Shown here in pieces: positions 1 through 6,831 of a stretch of DNA of 17,182 nucleotides. A program made the position numbers and the translations under genes. Source of the stretch: an uncultured Sphingomonas sp. (GTDB taxonomy: Bacteria; Pseudomonadota; Alphaproteobacteria; Sphingomonadales; Sphingomonadaceae); assembly GCA_934555855.1 (NCBI GenBank), contig CAKTFL010000004.1, forward strand, positions 1 through 17,182. Direction: 5' to 3'. A model generated the notes under the pieces. It ran no database searches. It saw only the letters and a program-made list of their open reading frames with translations, and was not told the DNA's origin. Positions within the stretch are counted from its first letter, which is position 1. Each line of letters starts with the position of its first letter.

Positions 1-278
1 CCCGACCGCGCCCAGTAGAAGCCGCGCTGCGGCGCGCGCAGGTGGTGGCTGCGATACTATGTCACACGGCGATAATGCGGAGCATGGCGGGTGTCGAACC
101 GCTGGCCCGGACGCCAGTCGCGGGTATCGGTGGTCCGGGTGGTGACGACGGTACGGCCGTTGCCGTGTTCCCTGACCGTGGTGACGGTGCGCTGCTGCGG
201 CGCGGCCTCGGCCGCGGTGGCCAGCATCGGGCCGGCGACCAGCGTGGCCGCGATGGCGCTCAGGATCAGCTTCTTCAT
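1..278 (-). pseudogene. RcnB-like small exported protein, interrupted by in-frame TAG and cut by window edge
   Basis: The open frame from the ATG at 278 gives 73 residues: a clear Sec signal peptide (MKKLILSAIAATLVAGPMLA, likely cleaved near the AEA-AP site), a Thr/Arg-rich linker, then WRPGQRF and HAPHYRRV, which resemble the start of the RcnB domain (PF11776 type). It stops at TAG (57-59). Reading on in the same frame to position 3 gives YRSHHLRAPQRGFYWARS, which is the next conserved part of the same domain (the LRAPxRGxxW motif), so the stop lies inside a conserved domain rather than at its end. A good ribosome site (GGGAG, about 8 nt before the ATG) is still present. The family is periplasmic and named after the nickel/cobalt regulator RcnB, but most members have no known role. 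The stop may be a real nonsense mutation, a sequencing error or read through. The gene continues beyond position 1. I am fairly sure of the family and sure of the stop. Confidence 0.66.
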
Positions 279-460
279 ATCACGCTCCCAATGACGTTGC
301 GGCGCCTCGATGGCGTCGAGCCTCTATCTAGGCGTCGAATGTCTCCTCCCCGTCCCATGATCGGGCCGAAATTGTCGCTGCGTGTCGCAAGGGCGGCGGG
401 TCGGTTCAGGTTGCCAGCCGCGCGCACTCTGCCTAGGGCGCGCCTTTTGAGCGATGTAAT

Positions 461-476
461 AAGGAGAGGACCGTTG
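461..476 (+). promoter_or_regulatory. Ribosome binding site and TTG start of fabD
   Basis: AAGGAG (461-466) lies 7 nt before TTG (474-476), and translation from this TTG begins exactly at the conserved FabD N-terminus (MRAFVFPGQGSQ). No ATG or GTG in this frame sits nearby with a comparable site. The frame is open far upstream but encodes nothing family-like there. Confidence 0.75.
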
Positions 477-1433
477 CGCGCGTTCGTTTTTCCCGGCCAG
501 GGCAGTCAGTCGGTCGGCATGGGCCGCCAGCTTGCCGAGGCCAGCCCCGCCGCGCGCGAAGTCTTCCAGGAAGTCGACGAGGCGCTGGGCCAGCATCTGT
601 TCCGCATCATGACGGACGGTCCGGCGGACGAGCTGACCCTGACCGCGAACGCCCAGCCTGCGATCATGGCGAACGCGCTCGCGACATTGCGGGTGCTCGC
701 CCGCGAGGGCGGCGTGCGGCTGGCGGACAAGGCGGACTTCGTGGCGGGTCATTCGCTGGGCGAATATTCCGCCCTGTGCGCGGCGGAAGCGTTCGACCTG
801 TCCACCACGGCACGCCTGCTGAGGACGCGGGGCGAGGCGATGCAGGCGGCGGTGCCGGTCGGGCAGGGGGCGATGGCGGCGCTGCTCGGCGCCGACCTCG
901 ACAAGGCGCAGACGATCGCCGGTGCTGCCGTGGACGCGATCCTGGCGGAAGGCGGGGCCGAACTGATCTGCGCCGTCGCCAACGACAATGATCCGGGCCA
1001 GGTGGTAATTTCTGGCCATCGCGAGGCGGTGGAGCGCGCGGCGCAGCTCGCCAAGGACCTCGGCGCGAAGCGGGCGGTGCTGCTGCCTGTCTCCGCGCCT
1101 TTCCATTGCCCGCTGATGCAGCCCGCCGCCGACGCGATGGAGGCTGCGCTGGCCGGGGCGATGATCGGCGCGCCGCTGGTGCCGGTCTATGCCAATGTCG
1201 ATGCCGTGCCGATCGCCGACCCCGGCCAGATCCGCGTCGCGTTGGTGCGGCAGGTCACCGGCATGGTCCGCTGGCGCGAGTCCGTGCTGGCGATGCATGA
1301 AGCGGGCGTGACGCAGGTCGTTGAATTCGGCGGCAAGGTGCTCGCCCCGATGGTGAAGCGGATCGCGCCCGACCTGGATGCGATCAGCGTCGTGTCGATG
1401 GACGACATCGAGGCGCTCGTCGCGAAGCTATAG
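474..1433 (+). CDS. fabD: Malonyl-CoA:ACP transacylase FabD
   Basis: FabD moves the malonyl group from malonyl-CoA to the phosphopantetheine arm of ACP, supplying the extender unit of type II fatty acid synthesis in the cytoplasm. The 319-residue product matches the usual family length (about 310). The N-terminal PGQGSQ motif is at residues 7-12. The nucleophile elbow GHSLGEYSA places the catalytic Ser at residue 94. Arg119 in the TRG stretch fits the carboxylate-binding Arg, and the catalytic His is residue 211 in SAPFHCPLM. The start is TTG, chosen because of the AAGGAG site just before it. The open frame runs upstream to position 42, but that part is unlike the family. fabG follows after 18 nt, so the two are almost certainly cotranscribed. 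I found no convincing promoter in the 195-bp gap shared with the divergent RcnB-like gene. Confidence 0.96.
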   Translation: MRAFVFPGQGSQSVGMGRQLAEASPAAREVFQEVDEALGQHLFRIMTDGPADELTLTANAQPAIMANALATLRVLAREGGVRLADKADFVAGHSLGEYSALCAAEAFDLSTTARLLRTRGEAMQAAVPVGQGAMAALLGADLDKAQTIAGAAVDAILAEGGAELICAVANDNDPGQVVISGHREAVERAAQLAKDLGAKRAVLLPVSAPFHCPLMQPAADAMEAALAGAMIGAPLVPVYANVDAVPIADPGQIRVALVRQVTGMVRWRESVLAMHEAGVTQVVEFGGKVLAPMVKRIAPDLDAISVVSMDDIEALVAKL

Positions 1434-1451
1434 TTTTTCGGAGAAATGAAG

Positions 1452-2192
1452 ATGTTCGACCTTTCTGGCATGACCGCACTGGTCACCGGCGCGTCCGGCG
1501 GCATCGGCTCGGCGATCGCGCGGGCTCTGGCGGGGCAGGGGGCGCGGCTTGCCGTGTCGGGCTCCAATGCCGAGAAGCTGGAAAGCTTCCGCGCTTCGCT
1601 CGGCGGCGACCATGTCGCGGTGCCCTGCAACCTGTCGGACGCGGCCGCGGTCGACGCGCTGGTGCCGCAGGCGCTGGACGCACTCGGCGGCCGGATTGAC
1701 ATCCTGGTCAACAATGCCGGCGTCACCCGCGACAACCTTGCCATGCGGATGAAGGACGAGGAGTGGGACCAGGTGATCCGCGTCAACCTGGAGGCCGCAT
1801 TCCGCCTGATCCGCGCCGCCGCCAAGCCGATGATGAAGGCGCGCTTCGGCCGGGTCGTCTCGATCACCTCGGTGGTGGGCGCAACCGGCAATCCCGGCCA
1901 GGCCAATTATGCGGCGTCCAAGGCGGGGCTGGTCGGCATGTCCAAGGCGCTGGCGCAGGAACTGGCCAGCCGCAACATCACGGTGAACTGCGTCGCGCCC
2001 GGCTTCATCCGCTCGGCGATGACCGACGTCCTGCCGGAGGCGCAGAAGACCGCGCTGCTGACCCGCATCCCCGCGGGCGACCTGGGTACGGGAGAGGATA
2101 TCGGCGCCGCCGTCGTCTACCTGGCATCGAGGGAGGCGGGCTATGTCACCGGCCAGACGCTGCACGTCAACGGCGGCATGGCGATGATCTGA
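1452..2192 (+). CDS. fabG: 3-oxoacyl-ACP reductase FabG
   Basis: FabG reduces 3-oxoacyl-ACP to 3-hydroxyacyl-ACP with NADPH in fatty acid elongation. The 246-residue product is a classical short-chain dehydrogenase. It has the cofactor motif TGASGGIG (12-19), NNAG (87-90), Asn112, and the catalytic Ser140-Tyr153-Lys157 in the YAASK stretch. Close to the C-terminus it has VTGQTLHVNGGMAM, typical of FabG. Two starts are possible: ATG 1446 lies only 2 nt from GGAG (1440-1443), while ATG 1452 lies 8 nt away, so 1452 is preferred and gives the common MFDLSGMTALVTG start. fabD is 17-18 nt upstream. A gap of 166 bp with two small hairpins separates it from acpP. Identification is supported both by sequence and by its place between fabD and acpP. 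Confidence 0.95.
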   Translation: MFDLSGMTALVTGASGGIGSAIARALAGQGARLAVSGSNAEKLESFRASLGGDHVAVPCNLSDAAAVDALVPQALDALGGRIDILVNNAGVTRDNLAMRMKDEEWDQVIRVNLEAAFRLIRAAAKPMMKARFGRVVSITSVVGATGNPGQANYAASKAGLVGMSKALAQELASRNITVNCVAPGFIRSAMTDVLPEAQKTALLTRIPAGDLGTGEDIGAAVVYLASREAGYVTGQTLHVNGGMAMI

Positions 2193-2197
2193 GCCCC

Positions 2198-2235
2198 CGC
2201 CGATCCCGGCAATCGGCGCGACAAGTGCCGTTGTC
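2198..2235 (+). terminator. Tandem hairpins after fabG, possible weak terminator or processing site
   Basis: Two adjacent inverted repeats follow the fabG stop. CGCCGAT (2198-2204) pairs with ATCGGCG (2212-2218) around a 7-nt loop. GACAA (2220-2224) pairs with TTGTC (2231-2235) around a 6-nt loop. There is no T-tract, so this is not a textbook intrinsic terminator. It could mark a Rho-dependent end or an mRNA processing point that separates fabG from the much more abundant acpP message. Confidence 0.3.
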
Positions 2236-2358
2236 AGGACCGCGCGCGCATTCTAGGTCGTTGGGACAGTAGCCATTCCGGCGCTTGCCACCCGAACGGC
2301 CGCGCTCTACGGGCGTTCAGGAAATATCAAACTCCGCAAGGAACGAAGAGGGATTATC

Positions 2359-2595
2359 ATGAGCGAGACCGCCGACCGCGTGAAGAAGATCGTCGTCGAG
2401 CACCTCGGCGTCGAGGCCGACAAGGTGACCGAGGACGCGAGCTTCATCGACGACCTGGGCGCGGACAGCCTCGACATCGTCGAGCTCGTGATGGCGTTCG
2501 AGGAGGAATTCGGGGTCGAGATCCCCGACGATGCCGCCGAGAAGATCACCACCGTAAAGGACGCGATCAGCTATATCGACGAGCACAAGGGCTGA
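2359..2595 (+). CDS. acpP: Acyl carrier protein AcpP
   Basis: AcpP carries growing acyl chains on a 4'-phosphopantetheine arm for fatty acid, lipid A and phospholipid synthesis. The 78-residue acidic product has the expected four-helix ACP pattern. The phosphopantetheine attachment site is Ser37 in the invariant motif [18 protein letters not shown], followed by the [10 protein letters not shown] recognition region. The length is typical. The ATG at 2359 is preceded by a purine-rich GAGGGA about 6 nt upstream. The gene stands alone between two structured gaps: two hairpins upstream, and two larger hairpins downstream of which the second has a T-tract. This fits a separate, highly expressed short transcript. 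The upstream 120 bp has a possible -35 (TTGCCA, 2285-2290), but I see no good -10 and do not call a promoter. Confidence 0.97.
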   Translation: MSETADRVKKIVVEHLGVEADKVTEDASFIDDLGADSLDIVELVMAFEEEFGVEIPDDAAEKITTVKDAISYIDEHKG

Positions 2596-2604
2596 TCTTT
2601 CCTC

Positions 2605-2639
2605 CGGTCTGGCCCCGGTTCGCGCCGGTGGGCAGACCG
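2605..2639 (+). terminator. GC-rich hairpin just after acpP
   Basis: CGGTCTG (2605-2611) pairs perfectly with CAGACCG (2633-2639), and inside it CCGG (2615-2618) pairs with CCGG (2625-2628) around TTCGCG. The structure begins 9 nt after the acpP stop. No T-tract follows. It may be a 3'-stabilising stem or a first, Rho-type termination site. The stronger terminator call is at 2752-2790. Confidence 0.4.
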
Positions 2640-2745
2640 CCGGGCCCGCAAGGGTCCGATCGGGACGTTCAGGAAGCGTTCCACCTGTTCACGGTGTCGG
2701 CGGATGATCTTCTCATCCACCAGCCGGATACATGGCAGGACAGGG

Positions 2746-2764
2746 CTTCGACAGGCTCAGCCCG
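2746..2764 (+). repeat. Copy of sphingomonad-type short interspersed repeat
   Basis: CTTCGACAGGCTCAGCCCG here is identical over 19 bases to 8735-8753 in the edd leader, about 6 kb away, and a diverged inverted copy lies at 8670-8693. From memory, repeats of this TTCGACA-GCTCAG type are common in intergenic DNA of sphingomonads. In this copy the right half of the repeat forms the left arm of the terminator hairpin at 2752-2781. Confidence 0.65.
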
Positions 2765-2790
2765 GATCAGGGCTGGGCCTGTTTTGATTT
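2752..2790 (+). terminator. Intrinsic terminator between acpP and fabF
   Basis: A 12-bp stem with one T-G wobble forms between CAGGCTCAGCCC (2752-2763) and GGGCTGGGCCTG (2770-2781), with the 6-nt loop GGATCA. It is followed at once by TTTTGATTT (2782-2790). This is the best intrinsic-terminator structure in the window. It lies 45 nt before the fabF ATG, leaving little room for a separate fabF promoter. It may therefore be partly read through, keeping fabF far below acpP. Confidence 0.7.
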
Positions 2791-2834
2791 AGAACGCGGT
2801 GCCGCGCGCGGATCAGGCGGCAGGAGACTGGAAT

Positions 2835-4094
2835 ATGCGTCGCGTCGTCGTCACCGGCCTCGGCCTCGTCACCCCGCTCGGCGCGGATGTCGAAACCGCG
2901 TGGCAGAACATCATCGCCGCGAAATCCGGCGCCGGCACGATTGCCCGGTTCGACGCCACCGATTTCCACACCAACTACGCCTGCGAAGTGAAGCCGGCCG
3001 GTCATGAATATGGCTTCGACGCCAACAAGCGCGTCGATCACAAGGTCCAGCGCCAGGTCGATCCGTTCATCGTGTTCGGCATCGATGCCGCGGGGCAGGC
3101 GATCGAGGATGCGGGCCTGACCGACATGAGCGAGGAGGAGCGGCTGCGCGCCGGCTGCTCGATCGGATCAGGGATCGGCGGCCTGCCGGGTATCGAATCC
3201 GAATCGCTGGTGCTGGCCGGCAAGGGGCCCAAGCGGGTCAGCCCGCACTTCGTGCACGGCCGCCTCATCAATCTCATCTCCGGCCAGGTATCGATCAAAT
3301 ACGGGCTGATGGGTCCCAATCACGCGGTGGTGACCGCCTGCTCGACCGGAGCCCATTCGATCGGTGACGCCGCGCGGATGATCGCGATGGACGATGCCGA
3401 CGTGATGCTGGCGGGCGGCGCGGAAAGCGCGATCTGCCCGATCGGCATCGCCGGTTTCGGTCAGGCGCGCGCGCTGTCCACCGGCTTTCGCGACGAGCCG
3501 TGGCGGGGCAGCCGACCCTATGATCGGGATCGCGACGGCTTCGTCATGGGCGAGGGCGCGGGCGTGGTCGTGCTGGAGGAATATGAGCACGCCAAGGCGC
3601 GCGGTGCGAAGATCTATGCCGAGGTCATCGGCTACGGCCTGTCGGGTGATGCCTATCACGTCACCGCGCCGCATCCTGAGGGCTCGGGCGCATTCCGTTC
3701 GATGCAGATGGCGATCCGGAAATCCGGGCTGTCGCTGGGCGATATCGACTACATTAACGCGCACGGCACCTCGACCCCGTTGGGCGACGAGCTGGAGCTG
3801 GGCGCCGTGCGCCGCCTGTTTGGCGACGCGCTGGACGGCGTGTCGATGAGCTCGACCAAGTCGGCGATTGGCCACCTGCTCGGCGGCGCGGGCGCGGTGG
3901 AGTCGATCTTCTGCATTCTCGCGATGCGCGACGGCATCGTGCCGCCGACGCTCAACCTCGACAACCCCAGCGAGAATTGCGTCGGCGTCGACCTGGTCCC
4001 GCACAAGGCCAAGGAGCGCAAGGTGCGCGCGGTGCTCAACAACAGCTTCGGCTTTGGCGGCACGAACGCCTCGCTGGTGATGAAGGCGATCTGA
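2835..4094 (+). CDS. fabF: 3-oxoacyl-ACP synthase II FabF
   Basis: FabF condenses acyl-ACP with malonyl-ACP, releasing CO2, in fatty acid elongation. The 419-residue product has the full thiolase-fold condensing enzyme layout. The active-site Cys169 is in TACSTGAHSIG, His310 in NAHGTSTPLGD, Lys342 and His347 in TKSAIGHLLG, and the Gly-rich NNSFGFGGTNAS lies near the C-terminus. The Cys-His-His triad with this length fits KAS II (FabF/FabB type) rather than FabH. The start at 2835 gives MRRVVVTGLGLVTPLG and is preceded by AGGAGAC, with GGAG ending 8 nt before the ATG. The frame is open to 2799, but that extension is not family-like. mltG starts about 10 nt after the stop, so the two are cotranscribed. 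Confidence 0.96.
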   Translation: MRRVVVTGLGLVTPLGADVETAWQNIIAAKSGAGTIARFDATDFHTNYACEVKPAGHEYGFDANKRVDHKVQRQVDPFIVFGIDAAGQAIEDAGLTDMSEEERLRAGCSIGSGIGGLPGIESESLVLAGKGPKRVSPHFVHGRLINLISGQVSIKYGLMGPNHAVVTACSTGAHSIGDAARMIAMDDADVMLAGGAESAICPIGIAGFGQARALSTGFRDEPWRGSRPYDRDRDGFVMGEGAGVVVLEEYEHAKARGAKIYAEVIGYGLSGDAYHVTAPHPEGSGAFRSMQMAIRKSGLSLGDIDYINAHGTSTPLGDELELGAVRRLFGDALDGVSMSSTKSAIGHLLGGAGAVESIFCILAMRDGIVPPTLNLDNPSENCVGVDLVPHKAKERKVRAVLNNSFGFGGTNASLVMKAI

Positions 4095-4104
4095 GGAACC
4101 GATG

Positions 4105-5070
4105 ATGCGCCGCCTCGGCTGTTTCGGCCTGCTGGCTGGCCTCGCGGCGCTGGTCGCCGTCGTGCTGGTGGTGCGCGGCTGGGGCGGCGCGGGACCGAAC
4201 CCGCGCACGCTGACCTTTCAGGTGCCTCAGGGTGCTAGCCTGGCGACAACGGCGCGGGACCTGGAAAAGGCCGGCGCGATCTCCTCCGCCTATCGCTTCC
4301 GCCTGCTGGCGCGCGCGTTCGGATCGGGCGACCCGATCAAGGCGGGCGAGTATCGTGTGCCGGCGCATATCAGCGCTTCAGACATTCTGAAAATGCTTCA
4401 GGGCGGCAAGGTTCTCCAGCGGCTGGTGGTCGTGCCGGAGGGCTATCCCTCCGTGCTGGTCCATGACGCCCTGATGGAGGCGGACGGGTTGGCCGGCCCG
4501 GTGGCGGTGCCGGCGGAAGGGACGATCCTGCCCGACAGCTATGCCTTTCAGCGCGGCGACACGCGCGTGTCGCTGGTTGGGCGGATGCAGACTGCGATGA
4601 AGACCTATCTCGCTTCGGCCTGGAGCAGGCGGAAGCCCGGCCTTGCCGTGACCACGCCGCACCAGGCGATCATCCTCGCCTCCATCGTCGAAAAGGAAAC
4701 GGGCAAGCCTTCGGAGCGCCGCATGGTCGCGGCAGTCTATTCCAACCGTTTGAAGCGGCACATGCCGCTACAGGCGGACCCGACGGTGATCTACCCGATC
4801 ACCCAGGGGCGCCCGCTCGGCCGGCGCATCCTGTTGTCGGAACTGCGTGCGAAGAACGGCTACAACACTTACGCCTCGCCCGGTCTTCCGGTCGGGCCAA
4901 TCGCCAATCCGGGCCGCGCGTCCATCGATGCCGTCCTGGACCCGGCCAGCACTCAGGCGCTGTATTTCGTAGCCGACGGCACGGGCGGGCATGTGTTCGC
5001 CAACACGCTGGCCGAGCATAATGCGAACGTGGTCAAGTGGCGTGCCTATCGCGCCGCCCACGGGATTTGA
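4105..5070 (+). CDS. mltG: Endolytic peptidoglycan transglycosylase MltG (YceG family)
   Basis: MltG is an inner-membrane lytic transglycosylase that cuts nascent glycan strands and is thought to end their elongation. The product (321 residues) has one N-terminal membrane segment (about residues 8-24), then a small LysM-like part (roughly 35-100) and the YceG catalytic domain. The catalytic Glu is residue 196 in LASIVEKETGK. Other family marks are LQADPTVIYPIT, NTYASPGLPVGPIANPG and LYFVADGTGGHVFA near the C-terminus. Two adjacent ATGs are possible: 4102 and 4105. AGGA (4094-4097) is 4 nt from the first and 7 nt from the second, so the second is preferred. The gene is downstream of fabF, an arrangement seen in many bacteria, and ends in a terminator. 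Confidence 0.93.
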   Translation: MRRLGCFGLLAGLAALVAVVLVVRGWGGAGPNPRTLTFQVPQGASLATTARDLEKAGAISSAYRFRLLARAFGSGDPIKAGEYRVPAHISASDILKMLQGGKVLQRLVVVPEGYPSVLVHDALMEADGLAGPVAVPAEGTILPDSYAFQRGDTRVSLVGRMQTAMKTYLASAWSRRKPGLAVTTPHQAIILASIVEKETGKPSERRMVAAVYSNRLKRHMPLQADPTVIYPITQGRPLGRRILLSELRAKNGYNTYASPGLPVGPIANPGRASIDAVLDPASTQALYFVADGTGGHVFANTLAEHNANVVKWRAYRAAHGI

Positions 5071-5073
5071 ACC

Positions 5074-5099
5074 GCTCGACGGGCTAGTCGGGCTTCTTT
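5074..5099 (+). terminator. Intrinsic terminator of the fabF-mltG transcript
   Basis: GCTCGAC (5074-5080) pairs with GTCGGGC (5087-5093), a 7-bp stem with one T-G wobble and a 6-nt loop GGGCTA, followed by TTCTTT (5094-5099). It begins 3 nt after the mltG stop codon. The next gene downstream, eda, is convergent. Confidence 0.62.
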
Positions 5100-5123
5100 G
5101 CGGTAGATCTGCGAGGGGGGGAC

Positions 5124-5176
5124 ATTTCCTTGTGAGCTGCGTCACCCCGGACCTGTTCCGGCATGACGAAGGAAAT
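5124..5176. repeat. Long nested palindrome between mltG and eda (interspersed repeat type)
   Basis: An outer stem ATTTCCTT (5124-5131) / AAGGAAAT (5169-5176) is perfect over 8 bp. Inside it CGTCA (5140-5144) pairs with TGACG (5164-5168), and inside that CCGGA (5147-5151) pairs with TCCGG (5157-5161) around a 5-nt loop. On the right side the outer and middle stems abut; on the left they are split by 8 nt. The core GTCACCCCGGACCTGTTCCG resembles another dispersed repeat I recall from sphingomonads. Set between convergent genes, it could act as a terminator for the eda side. Confidence 0.5.
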
Positions 5177-5234
5177 ATACGGAGACCCGGTCTCTCCCGC
5201 GTCCCCTGATGACCCGCAGCCCTGCGTTACCGCC

Positions 5235-5840
5235 TTACCCCCGCAACGCCGCCGCGCTGCGCGCCTTGGCTTCCATCTCGGCCGGCGTTCCGGTCGCGAC
5301 CCAGCTGCCGCCGACACACAGCACCGGGTCGAAGGCGAGCCAATCGGGCGCGCTCGCTTCGGTGATCCCGCCGGTGGGACAGAAGCGACACTGGAAGAAG
5401 GGCGCGGCGAGCGCTTTCAGCGCCGGCAGGCCGCCGCTGGTCTCCGCCGGAAAGAACTTGAAATGGGTCAGCCCCATGTCGAGCCCGCGCATGATATCGC
5501 CCGCGGTCGCGACGCCGGGAAGATAAGGCACGCCGCTCTGGACGATGCGCTCGCCCAGCCGCCCGGACAGGCCGGGCGACACGATGAACTCGGCTCCGAC
5601 CTCCATCACCTGCTCGAACTGATCGGTGGATACCACAGTGCCCGCGCCGACGATCGCGCCGGGCACCTGCTTCATCTCGCGAATGACGTCGAGCGCGGCG
5701 GGGGTTCGCATCGTCACCTCCAGCACCTTGAGCCCGCCCGCGACCAGGGCCTCCGCAATCGGACGCGCCTGCGCGACGTCGCGGATCACCAGCACCGGGA
5801 TGACCGGGCTGGTCTGCATGATATCGGCAATGTCGTTCAT
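5235..5840 (-). CDS. eda: KDPG aldolase (2-keto-3-deoxy-6-phosphogluconate aldolase)
   Basis: Eda splits KDPG into pyruvate and glyceraldehyde-3-phosphate, the last step of the Entner-Doudoroff pathway. The 201-residue product is close to the usual length of about 210. The Schiff-base Lys is residue 128 in the THFKFFPAE stretch. Glu41 and Arg45 in LEVTMRTPAA match the active-site Glu and Arg of the family. SPGLSG (88-93), the LPGVAT turn and the phosphate-binding CPTGGIT loop are all present. The start ATG (5838-5840) overlaps the glk stop in a 4-base ATGA, so its translation is probably coupled to glk. It is the last gene of the minus-strand operon and faces mltG. Confidence 0.95.
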   Translation of the reverse strand: MNDIADIMQTSPVIPVLVIRDVAQARPIAEALVAGGLKVLEVTMRTPAALDVIREMKQVPGAIVGAGTVVSTDQFEQVMEVGAEFIVSPGLSGRLGERIVQSGVPYLPGVATAGDIMRGLDMGLTHFKFFPAETSGGLPALKALAAPFFQCRFCPTGGITEASAPDWLAFDPVLCVGGSWVATGTPAEMEAKARSAAALRG

Positions 5841-6814
5841 GAATGGGGTCCCTGATGCTGCTGGGCAAAGGCGGCGGCGGCTCCGAACAGGCCGGGCTGC
5901 GGATGGGTGATGAGCTTTACCGGGATGCCGGCCATCATGGTCTGGAACCGTCCCTTGGCGACGAAACGTTGGTCGAAGCCGGAGCGGATCAGCTTGTCCT
6001 TGATGCGAAGACCCAGGCCCCCGGCGATGACGACACCTTTCGCGCCATGCGCCAGCGCAAGGTCGCCCGCCACTGCGCCGAGCGCGAGGCAGAAGCGATC
6101 CAGCGCGGCGAGCGCGATCGAGTCGGTGCCCTCTAGCGCTTCGGTCCAGATCGTCTTGTCGTCGCGGCTGTGAACGGGTCGCCCTTCAAGTTCGGCGAGC
6201 GTTTCGTAGATCGCGACAATTCCCGGCCCGGCGCAGATCCGTTCGGCGGACACACGGGTAAACGTCTTGCGGAGGCGCCTCACCAGCGCATCCTCGATCC
6301 CGTCGAGTGGCGCGTAATCGACATGGCCGCCCTCCGTCGACAGGACGTGATAGCGGTCGTCGTGCTTGAAGACCTGTGCGACGCCCAAGCCAGTGCCCGG
6401 CCCGCAAACCGTCGTCACGCCTTGAGCCGGCAGCGGACCTCCGGGTCCGCAGATATGATCGAAGTCCTCGTCAGGCAGCTGAGCGACCGCATGACCTATC
6501 GCGCCGAAGTCGTTGATAATGCTCCAGGTATCAGCGCCCAAGCGCTCCGGGATCAGCGACGGCCGAATAACCCAGGGATTGTTGGTCAGCCGGATCACGT
6601 CGCCGGTGATCGGGGAGGCGACCGCGATGGACGCAGCGTTCGGTAGCGGCCGGCCGGCCTGCTGACCGAATGCCTGCCACGCTGTCTGCAGGCTGGCATG
6701 TTCCGCCGTCTTCAGCGTGACCGGGGTGCCGAGCGACACGACACGACCGCCCTCCACCTCCGCGATGGCGAAGCGCGCATGTGTGCCGCCGATATCGACC
6801 GCGACCAGTTCCAT
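5837..6814 (-). CDS. glk: Glucokinase (Glk, PF02685 family)
   Basis: Glk phosphorylates glucose with ATP to glucose-6-phosphate, feeding Zwf. The 325-residue product is the classical bacterial glucokinase length (E. coli about 321). [11 protein letters not shown] (residues 6-16) is the phosphate-1 motif. [11 protein letters not shown] holds the catalytic Asp102. [12 protein letters not shown] is the phosphate-2 region, and [11 protein letters not shown] (about 159-169) contains the Glu and His of the sugar site. [10 protein letters not shown] lies near the C-terminus. This is not the ROK subfamily, because the Zn-binding CxCGxxGC motif is missing. The start at 6814 gives [10 protein letters not shown], with GGGGGAAG upstream. 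The frame is open to 6967, inside edd, but that part is not family-like. The gap from the edd stop is 17 nt, and the stop overlaps the eda start. Confidence 0.94.
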   Translation of the reverse strand: MELVAVDIGGTHARFAIAEVEGGRVVSLGTPVTLKTAEHASLQTAWQAFGQQAGRPLPNAASIAVASPITGDVIRLTNNPWVIRPSLIPERLGADTWSIINDFGAIGHAVAQLPDEDFDHICGPGGPLPAQGVTTVCGPGTGLGVAQVFKHDDRYHVLSTEGGHVDYAPLDGIEDALVRRLRKTFTRVSAERICAGPGIVAIYETLAELEGRPVHSRDDKTIWTEALEGTDSIALAALDRFCLALGAVAGDLALAHGAKGVVIAGGLGLRIKDKLIRSGFDQRFVAKGRFQTMMAGIPVKLITHPQPGLFGAAAAFAQQHQGPHS

Positions 6815-6831
6815 TGCCGTGACTTCCCCCT

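Noticed and set aside
433..460. TGTAAT near the fabD start as a -10 box
   Set aside because: Transcription would begin at the ribosome site and no -35 lies 16-18 bp upstream.
42..473. N-terminal extension of fabD back to 42
   Set aside because: The extension is not like FabD, overlaps the opposite RcnB-like gene, and the TTG at 474 has a strong ribosome site and the right N-terminus.
324..1298. 324-residue open frame antisense to fabD
   Set aside because: Same reason: overlaps a certain gene, Arg/His-rich, no domain, no ribosome site that stands out.
5060..5085. GGGATTTGAACC looks like the T-arm of a tRNA on the minus strand
   Set aside because: The five-base T-stem does not pair, no anticodon or acceptor arm is found nearby, and the bases are the mltG C-terminus plus its terminator.
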